Part shown: one piece after another, positions 8,931 to 17,547 of the stretch
Numbering within the stretch: position 1 is the first letter of the stretch
How the letters are laid out: each line of letters opens with the position of its first letter
Made by a program: the position numbers and the translations under genes
DNA from: Solimonas thermocellulolyticum
GTDB lineage: Bacteria > Pseudomonadota > Gammaproteobacteria > Nevskiales > Nevskiaceae
Length of the DNA: 64,000 bases
NCBI RefSeq assembly: GCF_040327995.1
Contig: NZ_JBEPIJ010000011.1
Span: 58,264 to 122,263, forward strand
Direction: 5' to 3'
Notes under the pieces: generated by a model
What the model was told of the DNA's origin: nothing
Seen by the model: only the letters and a program-made list of their open reading frames with translations
Databases searched by the model: none

Positions 8931-10019
8931 CTATTGACGGAGCCGACGAAACGCATCGACGACGGCGTCGCCCATTTCCCTGGTGCCGATGATCTTCTCG
9001 CCCGGCTGCGCGATGTCGGCCGTGCGATGGCCGGCACGCAGCACGGCTCTTACGGCCGCGTCGATGCGCTCGGCGATGTCGGCGCGGTCGAAGGTGTAGC
9101 GGAACATCATGCCGACGGACAGGATCATCGCCAGCGGATTGGCCTTGTTCTGGCCGGCGATGTCCGGCGCGCTGCCATGGATCGGCTCGTACAGGCCCTT
9201 GTTGTTCGCGTCCAGCGACGCCGACGGCAGCATGCCGATGGAACCCGCGAGCATCGAGGCCTCATCGGAGAGGATGTCGCCGAACAGGTTGCCGGTGACG
9301 ATCACGTCGAACTGCTTCGGGTTCTTCACCAATTGCATCGCCGCATTGTCGACGTACAGGTGCGTCAGCGCGACATCCGGGTAGTCCTTGCCGACGCGGA
9401 TCATCACCTCGCGCCACAGCCGCGAGGTCTCCAGCACGTTTTCCTTGTCCACCGAGCACAGCCGACGGCTGCGCTTGCGCGCGGCCTCGAAGGCGACACG
9501 GGCGATGCGCTCGATCTCCGGCGCGCTGTAGTGCATGGTGTCGTAGCCTTCCTCGTGCCCTTGCGCGTTCGTGCGACGCCCGCGCGGCTGGCCGAAGTAG
9601 ATGTCGCCGGTCAGCTCGCGCAGGATCAGGATGTCCAGGCCGGCGATCACCTCGGGCTTGAACGAGGACGCCGCCGAGAGCTCCGCGTATGCCAGCGCCG
9701 GACGCAGATTCGCGAACAGGCCCAAGTCCTTGCGGATGCCGAGGATGCCCTGCTCCGGGCGCACCGCTCGCGGCAGCGCGTCGTACTTCGGCCCGCCGAC
9801 CGCGCCCATCAGGATCGCATCGGCGGCACGCGCGGCCTGCTGCGTCGACGGCGGATACGGATGCCCTTCGGCGTCATAGGCCGCGCCGCCGAGATGGCCA
9901 AAGCGCCATTCGATCTTCTCCCCTTCGGCCTTGAGCGCTTCGAGCAGCTTGACCGCCTCGGCGGCGATCTCGGGGCCGATGTAGTCGCCGGGGAGGATCA
10001 GGATCTTCTTGTTGCTCAT
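8931..10019 (-). CDS. leuB: 3-isopropylmalate dehydrogenase LeuB
   Basis: NAD-dependent oxidative decarboxylation of 3-isopropylmalate to 2-ketoisocaproate in leucine synthesis. 362 residues. ILILPGDYIGPEIAAEAV is the family N-terminus; LRELTGDIYFGQPRG and SVDKENVLETSRLWR form the substrate and metal site; NLFGDILSDEASMLAGS and PIHGSAPDIAGQNKANPLA are the NAD and metal signatures. ATG 10017-10019 follows a GGAGGAG ribosome site; eleven upstream codons in frame are ignored. It follows leuD by 17 bases. Confidence 0.98.
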   Translation of the reverse strand: MSNKKILILPGDYIGPEIAAEAVKLLEALKAEGEKIEWRFGHLGGAAYDAEGHPYPPSTQQAARAADAILMGAVGGPKYDALPRAVRPEQGILGIRKDLGLFANLRPALAYAELSAASSFKPEVIAGLDILILRELTGDIYFGQPRGRRTNAQGHEEGYDTMHYSAPEIERIARVAFEAARKRSRRLCSVDKENVLETSRLWREVMIRVGKDYPDVALTHLYVDNAAMQLVKNPKQFDVIVTGNLFGDILSDEASMLAGSIGMLPSASLDANNKGLYEPIHGSAPDIAGQNKANPLAMILSVGMMFRYTFDRADIAERIDAAVRAVLRAGHRTADIAQPGEKIIGTREMGDAVVDAFRRLRQ

Positions 10020-10036
10020 CTGGCGACTCCTCCCTT

Positions 10037-10675
10037 TCAGTTGAACAACCACGGCGCCTCGACACGGCGCTTTGCCTCATACGCCTTGATCGCATCCGCC
10101 TGCTGCAGGGTCAGCCCGATCTCGTCGAGACCATGGATGAGGTTGTGCTTGTGATGCGGATTGATCGGAAAGCCGAAGCTGCGGCCATCGGCGAGCCTCA
10201 CCTGCTGCGCCGGCAGATCGATGGTCACCCGCGCCTCGGCATCGGCGTTCACCAGATCGAAGATCGCCTGCACTTGCTCGGCCTTCAGCACCACCGGCAG
10301 CACGCCGTTCTTGAAGCAGTTGGAAAAGAAGATGTCGGCGAAACTCGGCGCGATCACAGCGCGAAAACCGTAGTCGTCCAAGGCCCAGACGGCGTGCTCG
10401 CGCGAGGAGCCGCAGCCGAAATTGTCGCGCGCGAGCAGGATCTGCGCGCCGCGATGCTTGGGATCGTTGAGCACGAAATCCGGATTCGGCCGCCGCGTCG
10501 CCGGATCGGTGTCCAGCGTCCCCTCGTCGAGATAACGCCAGTCATCGAACAGGAACGGGCCGAACCCGGTCCTGCGGATCGACTTCAGATACTGCTTGGG
10601 GATGATCGCGTCGGTATCGACGTTGGGTCGATCCAGCGGCATGACCTTTGCGGTGACGACGGTAAACGCACGCAT
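10037..10675 (-). CDS. leuD: 3-isopropylmalate dehydratase small subunit LeuD
   Basis: Swivel-domain subunit of isopropylmalate isomerase, partner of LeuC. 212 residues, normal size. Motifs: DRPNVDTDAIIPKQYLKSI at the N-terminus, NFGCGSSREHAVWALDDYG and SFADIFFSNCFKNGVLPV. The same frame stays open for 250 codons into leuC, but that part is a shadow; the true start is ATG 10673-10675, which shares one base with the leuC stop (TGATG). The tight join implies coupled translation and equal subunit supply. Confidence 0.97.
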   Translation of the reverse strand: MRAFTVVTAKVMPLDRPNVDTDAIIPKQYLKSIRRTGFGPFLFDDWRYLDEGTLDTDPATRRPNPDFVLNDPKHRGAQILLARDNFGCGSSREHAVWALDDYGFRAVIAPSFADIFFSNCFKNGVLPVVLKAEQVQAIFDLVNADAEARVTIDLPAQQVRLADGRSFGFPINPHHKHNLIHGLDEIGLTLQQADAIKAYEAKRRVEAPWLFN

Positions 10676-12099
10676 CAAAACTTCCTCACGTCGACGAAGT
10701 GACCGGCGATGCCCGCCGCCGCGGCCATCGCCGGGCTGACGAGGTGTGTGCGCCCGCCCAGACCCTGCCGGCCTTCGAAGTTGCGGTTGCTGGTGGAGGC
10801 GCAGCGCTCGCCGGGCTGCAGACGATCGGCATTCATCGCCAGGCACATGGAGCAGCCGGGCTCGCGCCACTCGAAGCCGGCGTCGATGAAGATCTTGTCG
10901 AGTCCCTCGGCTTCGGCCTGCCGCTTGACGAGGCCAGAACCGGGCACGACCAGCGCGAGCTTCACGTTCGCGGCCTTGCGCCTGCCCTTGACCACGGCTG
11001 CGGCGGCACGCAGGTCCTCGATGCGCGAGTTCGTGCACGAGCCGATGAACACTTTGTCGATGGCGATCTCGGTGATCGGCGTGTTCGGCGCCAGTCCCAT
11101 GTAAGCGAGCGCCTTTTCCATACCGTTGCGCTTGACCGGGTCGGCCACACGCGCCGGATCGGGCACGCGCGCCGACACCGGACCGACCATCTCCGGCGAC
11201 GTGCCCCAGGTCACCTGCGGCTCGATGTCGCCGGCATCGAGCTCGACTACCTTGTCGAATACGGCGCCCGGATCGCTGCGCAACTGCTTCCAGCTCGCCA
11301 CCGCGGCGTCCCAGTCCTGCGCTCGCGGCGCGAACGGCCGCCCTTTCACGTAATCGATGGTCTTGTCGTCGACGGCGACGAGGCCGGCGCGCGCGCCGCT
11401 CTCGATCGCCATGTTGCACAGGGTCATGCGCCCTTCCATGCTCAGCGCCTCGATCGCCTCGCCGGCGTATTCAATGACGTGGCCGGTACCGCCGGCGGTG
11501 CCGATGCGACCGATGATCGCGAGCGCGATGTCCTTGGCGGTGACGCCCGCGCCGAGGCGGCCGTCGACGCGGACCAGCATGGTCTTGGCGCGCTGCAGCA
11601 CCAGCGTCTGCGTCGCCAGCACGTGCTCGACCTCGGAGGTGCCGATACCGAAGGCCAGCGCACCGAAGGCCCCGTGGGTCGAGGTATGCGAATCCCCGCA
11701 CACCACCGTCATGCCGGGCAGGGTCGCCCCCTGCTCGGGTCCGACCACATGGACGATGCCCTGACGTGCATCGTTCATGCGGAACTCGGTGATACCGAAC
11801 TCCGCGCAGTTGGCGTCGAGCGCATCGACCTGGGCGCGCGAGATCGGGTCCTCGATGCCGTGTACGCGATCCGGCGTGGTCGGCACGTTGTGATCGGCCA
11901 CGGCGAGATTCGCGTCCACCCGCCACGGCTTGCGACCGTTCATGCGCAGGCCGTCGAAGGCCTGCGGGCTGGTGACCTCGTGAACCAGATGACGGTCGAT
12001 GTAGATCAGCGCCGAGCCATCGCCGTGGTCGGCGACGACGTGCGCATCCCAGATCTTGTCATACAGGGTACGGGGGGTGGTCGTGGCGTTTTGGGGCAT
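10675..12099 (-). CDS. leuC: 3-isopropylmalate dehydratase large subunit LeuC
   Basis: Aconitase-family subunit that carries a [4Fe-4S] cluster and isomerises 2- to 3-isopropylmalate. 474 residues. The cluster cysteines are in FIGSCTNSR and GCSMCLAMN; VCGDSHTSTHGAFGALA and NRNFEGRQG are family signatures. First gene of the leuCDB-asd-usg run. It starts at ATG 12097-12099, with 110 bases separating it from the divergent LysR regulator, so the shared spacer should hold both promoters. The ribosome site is modest. Confidence 0.98.
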   Translation of the reverse strand: MPQNATTTPRTLYDKIWDAHVVADHGDGSALIYIDRHLVHEVTSPQAFDGLRMNGRKPWRVDANLAVADHNVPTTPDRVHGIEDPISRAQVDALDANCAEFGITEFRMNDARQGIVHVVGPEQGATLPGMTVVCGDSHTSTHGAFGALAFGIGTSEVEHVLATQTLVLQRAKTMLVRVDGRLGAGVTAKDIALAIIGRIGTAGGTGHVIEYAGEAIEALSMEGRMTLCNMAIESGARAGLVAVDDKTIDYVKGRPFAPRAQDWDAAVASWKQLRSDPGAVFDKVVELDAGDIEPQVTWGTSPEMVGPVSARVPDPARVADPVKRNGMEKALAYMGLAPNTPITEIAIDKVFIGSCTNSRIEDLRAAAAVVKGRRKAANVKLALVVPGSGLVKRQAEAEGLDKIFIDAGFEWREPGCSMCLAMNADRLQPGERCASTSNRNFEGRQGLGGRTHLVSPAMAAAAGIAGHFVDVRKF

Positions 12100-12151
12100 G
12101 GCCGTAGCCTGGGGCGTCGTGGAGCGGGCGCATCTTAGGCGCCGCTCATCA

Positions 12152-12181
12152 ATAACTCCAATGAATCGTTATCATAATTGG
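12152..12181. promoter_or_regulatory. Candidate LysR operator between leuC and the lysR gene
   Basis: The leuC-lysR spacer holds two interlocking inverted repeats in an AT-rich patch. ATAAC (12152-12156) pairs with GTTAT (12168-12172) across 11 bases, the T-N11-A geometry of LysR-type sites. CCAAT (12158-12162) pairs with ATTGG (12177-12181) across 14 bases. The site lies 30-58 bases before the lysR ATG and 53-82 bases before leuC, as expected for autoregulation and divergent activation. Seen in sequence; the regulator assignment is inferred from position. Confidence 0.55.
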
Positions 12182-12209
12182 CATTCCATATCAGAATCGA
12201 GGGCACGCC

Positions 12210-13076
12210 ATGGACACTCAGCTCCTGTCGGCCTTCATCGCGGTCGCCGAGACCGGCTCCTTCACCCAGGCCGCCACGCGCCTGCACCTGTCGCAACCGG
12301 CGGTCAGCAAGCGCATCGGCGCGCTCGAAGCGCAGATCGGGCAGGCGCTGTTCGATCGCGTAGGTCGCACCGTGAGCCTCACCGAGGCCGCTCGTACGCT
12401 GCTGCCCTACGCGCGCAAAGCGCTGCAGGAGATCGAAGATGCACGGCGCGCGCTGTCGCAGCTCGACGGCCGCGTCGGCGGCCGGCTGTCGATCGGCACC
12501 AGCCACCACATCGGCCTGCACCGCCTGCCGCCGGTGCTCGGTCAGTTCACGCGCGAGTTCGCCCAGGTCGATCTGGACATCCATTTCATGGACTCGGAGC
12601 TGGCCTGCGAGGCGGTGCTCGCCGGCAAGCTCGAACTGGGCATCGTCACGCTACCGACAGAGCCTCTGGCGTCGCTGCGGCAGCGCCGCGTCTGGCCCGA
12701 TCCCCTGATCGTCGTCGTCGCACCCGACCATCCGCTGGCCCGTCGCCGCCAGGTCTCGCCGCGTCAGCTCGCCGAGCACGCGGCCGTGCTGCCCGATGCG
12801 GCGACGTATACGCATCGCATCCTCACCCACGCGCTCGAACGCGAAGGCGTGCGCCCGCACGTGCGCCTGGCGACCAACTACCTCGAAACCCTGAAGATGC
12901 TGGTCGGCATCGGCCTGGGCTGGAGCGTGTTGCCGGAATCGATGCTCGACGACACGCTGGTGCGCATCGACGTTCCGCGCTTGCGCCTGCGCCGCGATCT
13001 CGGCCTGGTCTGGCACGAACGGCGCACGCTCTCCGGCGCGGCGCAGGCCCTGATGCGCCTGTTGCCGGCCGGCTGA
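12210..13076 (+). CDS. LysR-family transcriptional regulator divergent from leuCDB
   Basis: 288 residues. N-terminal winged helix-turn-helix (TGSFTQAATRLHLSQPAVSK, residues about 16-35) followed by the two-lobed ligand-binding domain (residues about 90-288). Ligand unknown; an intermediate of leucine synthesis is a natural guess because the neighbouring operon is leuCDB. ATG 12210-12212 follows GAGGG at normal spacing. Divergent lysR-leuC arrangements are known in Pseudomonas and relatives. It is followed by an unrelated minus-strand gene, so the regulator is monocistronic. Confidence 0.9.
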   Translation: MDTQLLSAFIAVAETGSFTQAATRLHLSQPAVSKRIGALEAQIGQALFDRVGRTVSLTEAARTLLPYARKALQEIEDARRALSQLDGRVGGRLSIGTSHHIGLHRLPPVLGQFTREFAQVDLDIHFMDSELACEAVLAGKLELGIVTLPTEPLASLRQRRVWPDPLIVVVAPDHPLARRRQVSPRQLAEHAAVLPDAATYTHRILTHALEREGVRPHVRLATNYLETLKMLVGIGLGWSVLPESMLDDTLVRIDVPRLRLRRDLGLVWHERRTLSGAAQALMRLLPAG

Positions 13077-13149
13077 GGCGCGCGCGACTCGACGCTCGGT
13101 TCGTGTGCGGCCATCCGCAGCCGGCTCGAGGCCTGGAAAGCGTCGCAGA

Positions 13150-14322
13150 TCAAGGCCGCGGCGCATCGCTCGGCAGATCACGCCAGGCGACGCCAAGGCC
13201 AAGCGCCGCGACCAGGGCCGCGGCGGCGAAAGCCGCCTCCGGCGAGACATGGTCCCAGATTAGGCCGCTGCCGAGGCTACCGAGGCTGCCGCCGACGCCG
13301 TAGGCGACCGCGTTGTAGACCGCCTGCCCGCGCCCCTGCAGGGCACCGGGGAACAGGCGCTGTACGTAGAACACCGCGACGCTGTGATAGGCGCCGAAGC
13401 TGGTCGCGTGCAGCAACTGGCTCAAGAGCAGTACCGCAAGCTCATCGACCAGGGTCGCGGTCAGCAGCCAGCGCAGCGCCGTGGTCGCCAAGGCCAGCAG
13501 CATCACCGCACGCGCGCCGAAGCGCCGGATGTAGCGACCGATCACGACGAACAGGCCGATCTCGGCGACGACGCCGACCGTCCACAGCACGCCGGCGAGG
13601 CTGCGGCGATAGCCGTGCTGTTCGAGAAACAGCGTGAAAAAGTTGTAGTAAGGCGCGAAGCTGAGCTGCGAACAGAAGCACACGAGCAGGAAGGCAAGCA
13701 CCTCGCGACGGCGCAGCACCGAAAGGATCGGCAGCCGCGGCACATCGCGCGAGTACGCGTCCGGTGGTTCGGACACCGCCCAGGTCGCGCCGGCCATGCC
13801 CAGCCAAAAGAAGCCGACCAGCCATGGCAGCCATAGCATGCCGGTCAGATCCAGCAGCGCGCCGAGCGTGAGCACGGCGACGACGAAGCCGACCGAGCCC
13901 CACAGCCGGATGCGGCTGTAATCACCGCCGCTGACGAGTAAGTGATTGAGCGTGACCACCTCGAATTGCGGCAGCAGTGCGTGCCAGAACAGCGTGTACG
14001 CGACCATCAGAACGCCGATCCAACCGACGCCGTCGACGAAGGGGATCGCCATGAAAGTCAGCAGCGCGGCGACGCTGGCCCAGCGGATCAGGCGCATGCG
14101 CTCGCCGCGCGCGTCGGCCCACCAGCCCCAGGCGATCGGCACGATCGAACGCATCACCCCCATCAGCGCGAAGGCCACACCCATCTGCAGCGCGCTGAAC
14201 CCGCGCGCCTGCAGATACGGCGCCCAATACGGCATGAACGCGCCGACCGTCGCGTAGTAGAAGAAATAGAATCCGGCGAGCCGCCGATGCAGGCGCTCGA
14301 CGCCTGCCTCTGGCGGGCGCAT
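13150..14322 (-). CDS. Major facilitator superfamily transporter, HcaT/nucleoside-symporter-like
   Basis: 390 residues with about 12 hydrophobic helices. It opens FYFFYYATVGAFMPYWAPYL and has MGVMRSIVPIAWGWWADARG and SRIRLWGSVGFVVAVLTLG, which resemble the HcaT (phenylpropionate permease) / LacY-like branch of MFS. The substrate cannot be read from sequence. It starts four bases after the aroC stop and so is probably co-transcribed with aroC and prmB, though no functional link is obvious. Confidence 0.8.
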   Translation of the reverse strand: MRPPEAGVERLHRRLAGFYFFYYATVGAFMPYWAPYLQARGFSALQMGVAFALMGVMRSIVPIAWGWWADARGERMRLIRWASVAALLTFMAIPFVDGVGWIGVLMVAYTLFWHALLPQFEVVTLNHLLVSGGDYSRIRLWGSVGFVVAVLTLGALLDLTGMLWLPWLVGFFWLGMAGATWAVSEPPDAYSRDVPRLPILSVLRRREVLAFLLVCFCSQLSFAPYYNFFTLFLEQHGYRRSLAGVLWTVGVVAEIGLFVVIGRYIRRFGARAVMLLALATTALRWLLTATLVDELAVLLLSQLLHATSFGAYHSVAVFYVQRLFPGALQGRGQAVYNAVAYGVGGSLGSLGSGLIWDHVSPEAAFAAAALVAALGLGVAWRDLPSDAPRP

Positions 14323-14326
14323 GGAC

Positions 14327-15427
14327 TCAGTCGTCCCCGGCCGGGATGCGCGGCGTCGCCGGCTTGACGTCGGCGTTCTGCGCGCGCTGGCGCAGCCAGT
14401 GATCCATCAGCACCAAGGCCATCATCGCCTCGCCGATCGGCGTCGCGCGCAAGCCGACGCAGGGATCGTGACGGCCGGTGGTGCGCACCTCGGTCGCGGC
14501 ACCGGTTTCGTCGATGCTCTTGCCGAGCGCGGTGATGCTCGACGTCGGCTTGATCGCATAGCGCGCGTAAACCGTCTGCCCGGTGCTGATGCCGCCGGCA
14601 ATGCCGCCGGAGTGGTTGGCGAGAAAGCCGTCCGGGCTCATCTCGTCGCGATGCTCGGTGCCGCGCATCGCTGCAACGCGCATGCCGTCGCCGATTTCGA
14701 CGCCTTTGACCGCGTTGATCGACATCAGCGCGTGCGCGAGGTCCGCGTCGAGCCGGTCGAACACCGGCTCACCGAGCCCCGGCGGCACGTTGCGCGCCTC
14801 GACGTAGAGCCGCGCACCGACCGAATCGCCCTCGCGGCGCAGGCGGTCGATCAGCCGTTCCAGCTCCGGCACGCGCGCCGGATCGGCGCAGAAGAACGGG
14901 TTGGTGTGCACCGCCGACCAATCGACGATCGCGCATTCGATCGGCCCGACCTGCTCCACACAGCCGCGGATCTCGATGCCCAGCCGCTCGCGCAGGTACT
15001 TGCGCGCGATCGCGCCGGCGGCGACGCGCACCGCGGTCTCGCGCGCACTGGAGCGGCCGCCGCCGCGGTGGTCGCGCACGCCGTACTTCTGGATATAGGC
15101 GTAATCGGCGTGATTGGGCCGGAACACCTGCTTGATCTTCTCATAGTCGTAGCTGCGCTGATCCGTGTTGCGGATCAACAGCGCGATCGGCGTGCCGGTG
15201 GTCCGCCCCTCGAACACACCGGACAGAATCTCGACCCGATCCGCTTCCTTGCGCTGGGTGACGTACTTCGACGTGCCTGGCCGGCGTCGGTCGAGATCCG
15301 GCTGGATGTCGGCCTCGGACAAGGCCAGCCCCGGCGGACAGCCGTCGACGACGCAGCCGATGGCCGGTCCATGGCTCTCGCCGAAACTCGTCACGCAGAA
15401 CAGCTTGCCGAAAGTGTTTCCCGACAT
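14327..15427 (-). CDS. aroC: Chorismate synthase AroC
   Basis: Last step of the shikimate pathway: EPSP to chorismate, using reduced FMN. 366 residues. SFGESHGPAIGCVVDGCPPG at the N-terminus, RPNHADYAYIQKYGVRDHRG with RSSARETA, and GRHDPCVGLRATPIGEAM are the three family signatures. ATG 15425-15427. prmB lies 58 bases upstream and the MFS gene follows after four bases. The prmB-aroC neighbourhood is widely conserved in gammaproteobacteria. Confidence 0.98.
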   Translation of the reverse strand: MSGNTFGKLFCVTSFGESHGPAIGCVVDGCPPGLALSEADIQPDLDRRRPGTSKYVTQRKEADRVEILSGVFEGRTTGTPIALLIRNTDQRSYDYEKIKQVFRPNHADYAYIQKYGVRDHRGGGRSSARETAVRVAAGAIARKYLRERLGIEIRGCVEQVGPIECAIVDWSAVHTNPFFCADPARVPELERLIDRLRREGDSVGARLYVEARNVPPGLGEPVFDRLDADLAHALMSINAVKGVEIGDGMRVAAMRGTEHRDEMSPDGFLANHSGGIAGGISTGQTVYARYAIKPTSSITALGKSIDETGAATEVRTTGRHDPCVGLRATPIGEAMMALVLMDHWLRQRAQNADVKPATPRIPAGDD

Positions 15428-15485
15428 CGTTCGATCCGCAGCTCAAGGCCGACGACCGCGCAGGGGCCGCCCCCACGACGCGCGC

Positions 15486-16394
15486 TCATCCGCGAGCATG
15501 CGCGGACTCCAGATCTTCCCGCGAAATCACGAACACGCCGTCGCCACCGCGCTCGAACTCGATCCAGGTAACCGGCAGCCGCGGCCAGCGCGCCGCGAAC
15601 GCATCGACGCTGCCGCCGACCTCACAGATCAATAGTCCGCCGCTCGCAAGACGCTCGCGCGCGCCGTCGAGGATGCGTGCGACCACGTCCATGCCGTCCT
15701 CACCGGCGGCCAGGGCCCGCCGCGGTTCGTGGCGGTACTCGGGCGCGAGCGCACGCCATTCGGCCTCGGGCACGTACGGCGGGTTGGCGACGATCAGGTC
15801 GTAGCGCGCATCGCCGAGACCCTCGTAGACGTCCGAGCGGATCGCGCGCACGCGATCGCCCAGGCCGTGGCGCTCGATGTTGCGTCGGCACACCGCGAGC
15901 GCGCCGGCGTCGATCTCGGCGAGGTCGACCTCGGCGTCCTCGAACACCGCCGCGGTGGCGATGCCGATGCAGCCACTGCCGGCGCACAGATCGAGCACGC
16001 GTGCCGGCGGCTGGCGCAGCCATGGCGCGTAGCCACGCTCGATCAGCTCGCCGATCGGCGAGCGTGGGATCAGCACGCGCTCGTCGATCTCGAAATCAAG
16101 GCCGGCGAAGCGAATGCGGCCGAGTAGATAGGCGGCCGGCTTGCGGCTGCTGACGCGCAGACGCAAAAGGCGCAGCACGGCATCGCGCTCGCGCGCGGTC
16201 ACCGCCGCTTCCAGATACAGCGCCGGCAGGTCGAAAGGCAGATGCAGGGCGTGCAGCACCAGCGCATAGGCCTCGTCGAGTGCGTTGTCGGTCCCGTGTC
16301 CGAAATGCAGACCGGCCTCGGCGAAACGGCTCGCGCCCCAGCGCACGAGATCGCGCACGGTGCAAAGCGCTGCGGCGTCGTCGGAAGCGGACAT
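15486..16394 (-). CDS. prmB: Ribosomal protein uL3 N5-glutamine methyltransferase PrmB
   Basis: SAM-dependent methylation of a glutamine in ribosomal protein L3 during 50S assembly. 302 residues. The PrmB-specific segment FEIDERVLIPRSPIGELIE precedes the SAM motif LDLCAGSGCIGIA and the catalytic VANPPYVPEAEW. The N-terminal part GLHFGHGTDNALDEAYALVL matches the PrmB lobe rather than PrmC. The frame opens 24 codons earlier, but ATG 16392-16394 matches family length. It diverges from the sco gene across a 98-base spacer. Confidence 0.93.
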   Translation of the reverse strand: MSASDDAAALCTVRDLVRWGASRFAEAGLHFGHGTDNALDEAYALVLHALHLPFDLPALYLEAAVTARERDAVLRLLRLRVSSRKPAAYLLGRIRFAGLDFEIDERVLIPRSPIGELIERGYAPWLRQPPARVLDLCAGSGCIGIATAAVFEDAEVDLAEIDAGALAVCRRNIERHGLGDRVRAIRSDVYEGLGDARYDLIVANPPYVPEAEWRALAPEYRHEPRRALAAGEDGMDVVARILDGARERLASGGLLICEVGGSVDAFAARWPRLPVTWIEFERGGDGVFVISREDLESAHARG

Positions 16395-16421
16395 GCGCGG
16401 GAAGACCGGATCGAGGCTGTG

Positions 16422-16442
16422 AAATAATGGGCGCGCATTATG
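16422..16442. promoter_or_regulatory. Back-to-back -10 elements for prmB and sco
   Basis: ATAATG (16424-16429), GGCGCG, CATTAT (16436-16441) is a perfect inverted repeat. Read leftward it gives CATAATGCGCGCC, nearly the same as the tRNA-Gln promoter TATAATGCGCGCC at 46456. Read rightward it gives TGTGAAATAATGGGC, a -10-like box with an upstream TGTG extension. Start points in both directions would fall just outside. This makes the ATG at 16427 unlikely as the sco start. No clear -35 boxes were found. Confidence 0.45.
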
Positions 16443-16492
16443 CGGCGGCACCCGCCGACGCGCCAACGAAGGACCATCGCCGGATTCTCACC

Positions 16493-17125
16493 GTGCCATC
16501 CGCCTCATCTCCCAACAAGACCGCGCTCACGGTGTTCCTCGCCGCGCTCGCGCTGATCGGCGGCGTGCTCGCCGCCGTGTACATGACGGCGCCCAAGACC
16601 ACCGTGATCGAGTCCGGCACGCTGTTGCAGCAGCCGCGCGCCCTGCCCGCGTTCCAGCTCGTCGACGAAACCGGCGCCGCCTTCACCAACGCGCAACTGC
16701 AGGGCCGCTGGACGCTGATCTTCCCGGGCTTCACCTATTGCCCCGACATCTGCCCGACCACGCTGGGCCTGCTCAAGACCGTGCAGTCGCAGCTCGGCGC
16801 GCGCGCCGACGCCCTGCAGGTGCTGCTGTTCTCCGTGGACCCGGAGCGCGACACGCCCGCGGTGATGCAGCGTTATGTGCATTTCTTCAGCCCCGCGTTC
16901 AAAGGCGCAACCGCACCCGAGCCGGCGCTACGCGAGTTCGCTCAGGCGCTCGGCGTGGCCTATGCGAAAGTGCCCGGCGCGACCGAACAGAGCTACACCA
17001 TGGACCACTCCGCCGCGCTGGTGTTGATCAATCCGCGCGGCGAGATCGCCGGCTACTTCACGCCACCGCATCGGGTGGAGGCGCTGGTCAAGGACCTGGG
17101 CGCCTTGATCGAGAACGGCGCGTGA
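16493..17125 (+). CDS. SCO1/SenC-family copper chaperone
   Basis: Membrane-anchored thioredoxin-fold protein that helps load the CuA site of cytochrome c oxidase. About 210 residues from GTG 16493. One N-terminal membrane anchor (TALTVFLAALALIGGVLAAV), then the fold. Copper ligands are CPDIC in FTYCPDICPTT and the histidine in TMDHSAALVLINP. The frame stays open further upstream and an ATG at 16427 exists, but it lies in a probable -10 box; the start remains uncertain. The stop overlaps the PCuAC gene as GTGA, so the two chaperones are made together. Confidence 0.9.
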   Translation: MPSASSPNKTALTVFLAALALIGGVLAAVYMTAPKTTVIESGTLLQQPRALPAFQLVDETGAAFTNAQLQGRWTLIFPGFTYCPDICPTTLGLLKTVQSQLGARADALQVLLFSVDPERDTPAVMQRYVHFFSPAFKGATAPEPALREFAQALGVAYAKVPGATEQSYTMDHSAALVLINPRGEIAGYFTPPHRVEALVKDLGALIENGA

Positions 17126-17547
17126 ACCGCGCTCGGCTCGCGATCCTTTCGCTCGTCGCGCTCGCCGCCTGCGGGCGCACGCCACCGGCCGCACCGAGCG
17201 CCGTGGACGGCTGGCTGCGCCTCGCGCCCCCGGGCGCGAACGCCAGCGCCGGCTACCTGCGTCTGCGCAACCCGACCGCACAGACCCTGCGCTGCGATCG
17301 TGTCGTCTCGACCGATTTCGGCGCCGCCGAGCTGCACCGCAGCGTGATCGAGGACGGCCGTTCGCGCATGTTGCGCGACCAGGTCATCGAGGTGCCGCCA
17401 CATGGCGAGGCCGAGCTCGCGCCCGGCGGCTATCACCTGATGCTGTTCCGGCCGCAGCGCGACCTCGCCGAGGGCGATACCGTGCAGGTGACGCTGCACT
17501 GCGGCGAGCGTACCGTCGATGCCGTGCTCGGCGTGCGCAAGGCATGA
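17122..17547 (+). CDS. Periplasmic copper chaperone PCu(A)C, lipoprotein form
   Basis: Binds Cu(I) and hands it to Sco or the CuA centre. 141 residues. The copper motif H-x10-M-x21-H-x-M is intact: ELHRSV...SRML...GGYHLM, which I counted to have exact spacing. The N-terminus MNRARLAILSLVALAACG ends in a lipobox, so this copy is probably membrane-anchored by lipid rather than free in the periplasm. It starts with GTG inside the sco stop and its own stop overlaps psd as ATGA. Confidence 0.9.
   Translation: MNRARLAILSLVALAACGRTPPAAPSAVDGWLRLAPPGANASAGYLRLRNPTAQTLRCDRVVSTDFGAAELHRSVIEDGRSRMLRDQVIEVPPHGEAELAPGGYHLMLFRPQRDLAEGDTVQVTLHCGERTVDAVLGVRKA

Noticed and set aside
10676..11419. N-terminal extension of the leuD frame into leuC
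   Set aside because: LeuD has its normal start at 10675; the extension is an alternative frame of leuC.
14321..15571. 416-codon plus-strand frame opposite aroC
   Set aside because: Shadow of aroC, whose signatures are complete on the minus strand.
16427..16492. ATG at 16427 as start of the sco gene
   Set aside because: It lies within the probable -10 palindrome and would put over 20 residues ahead of the membrane anchor; GTG 16493 preferred, though not certain.
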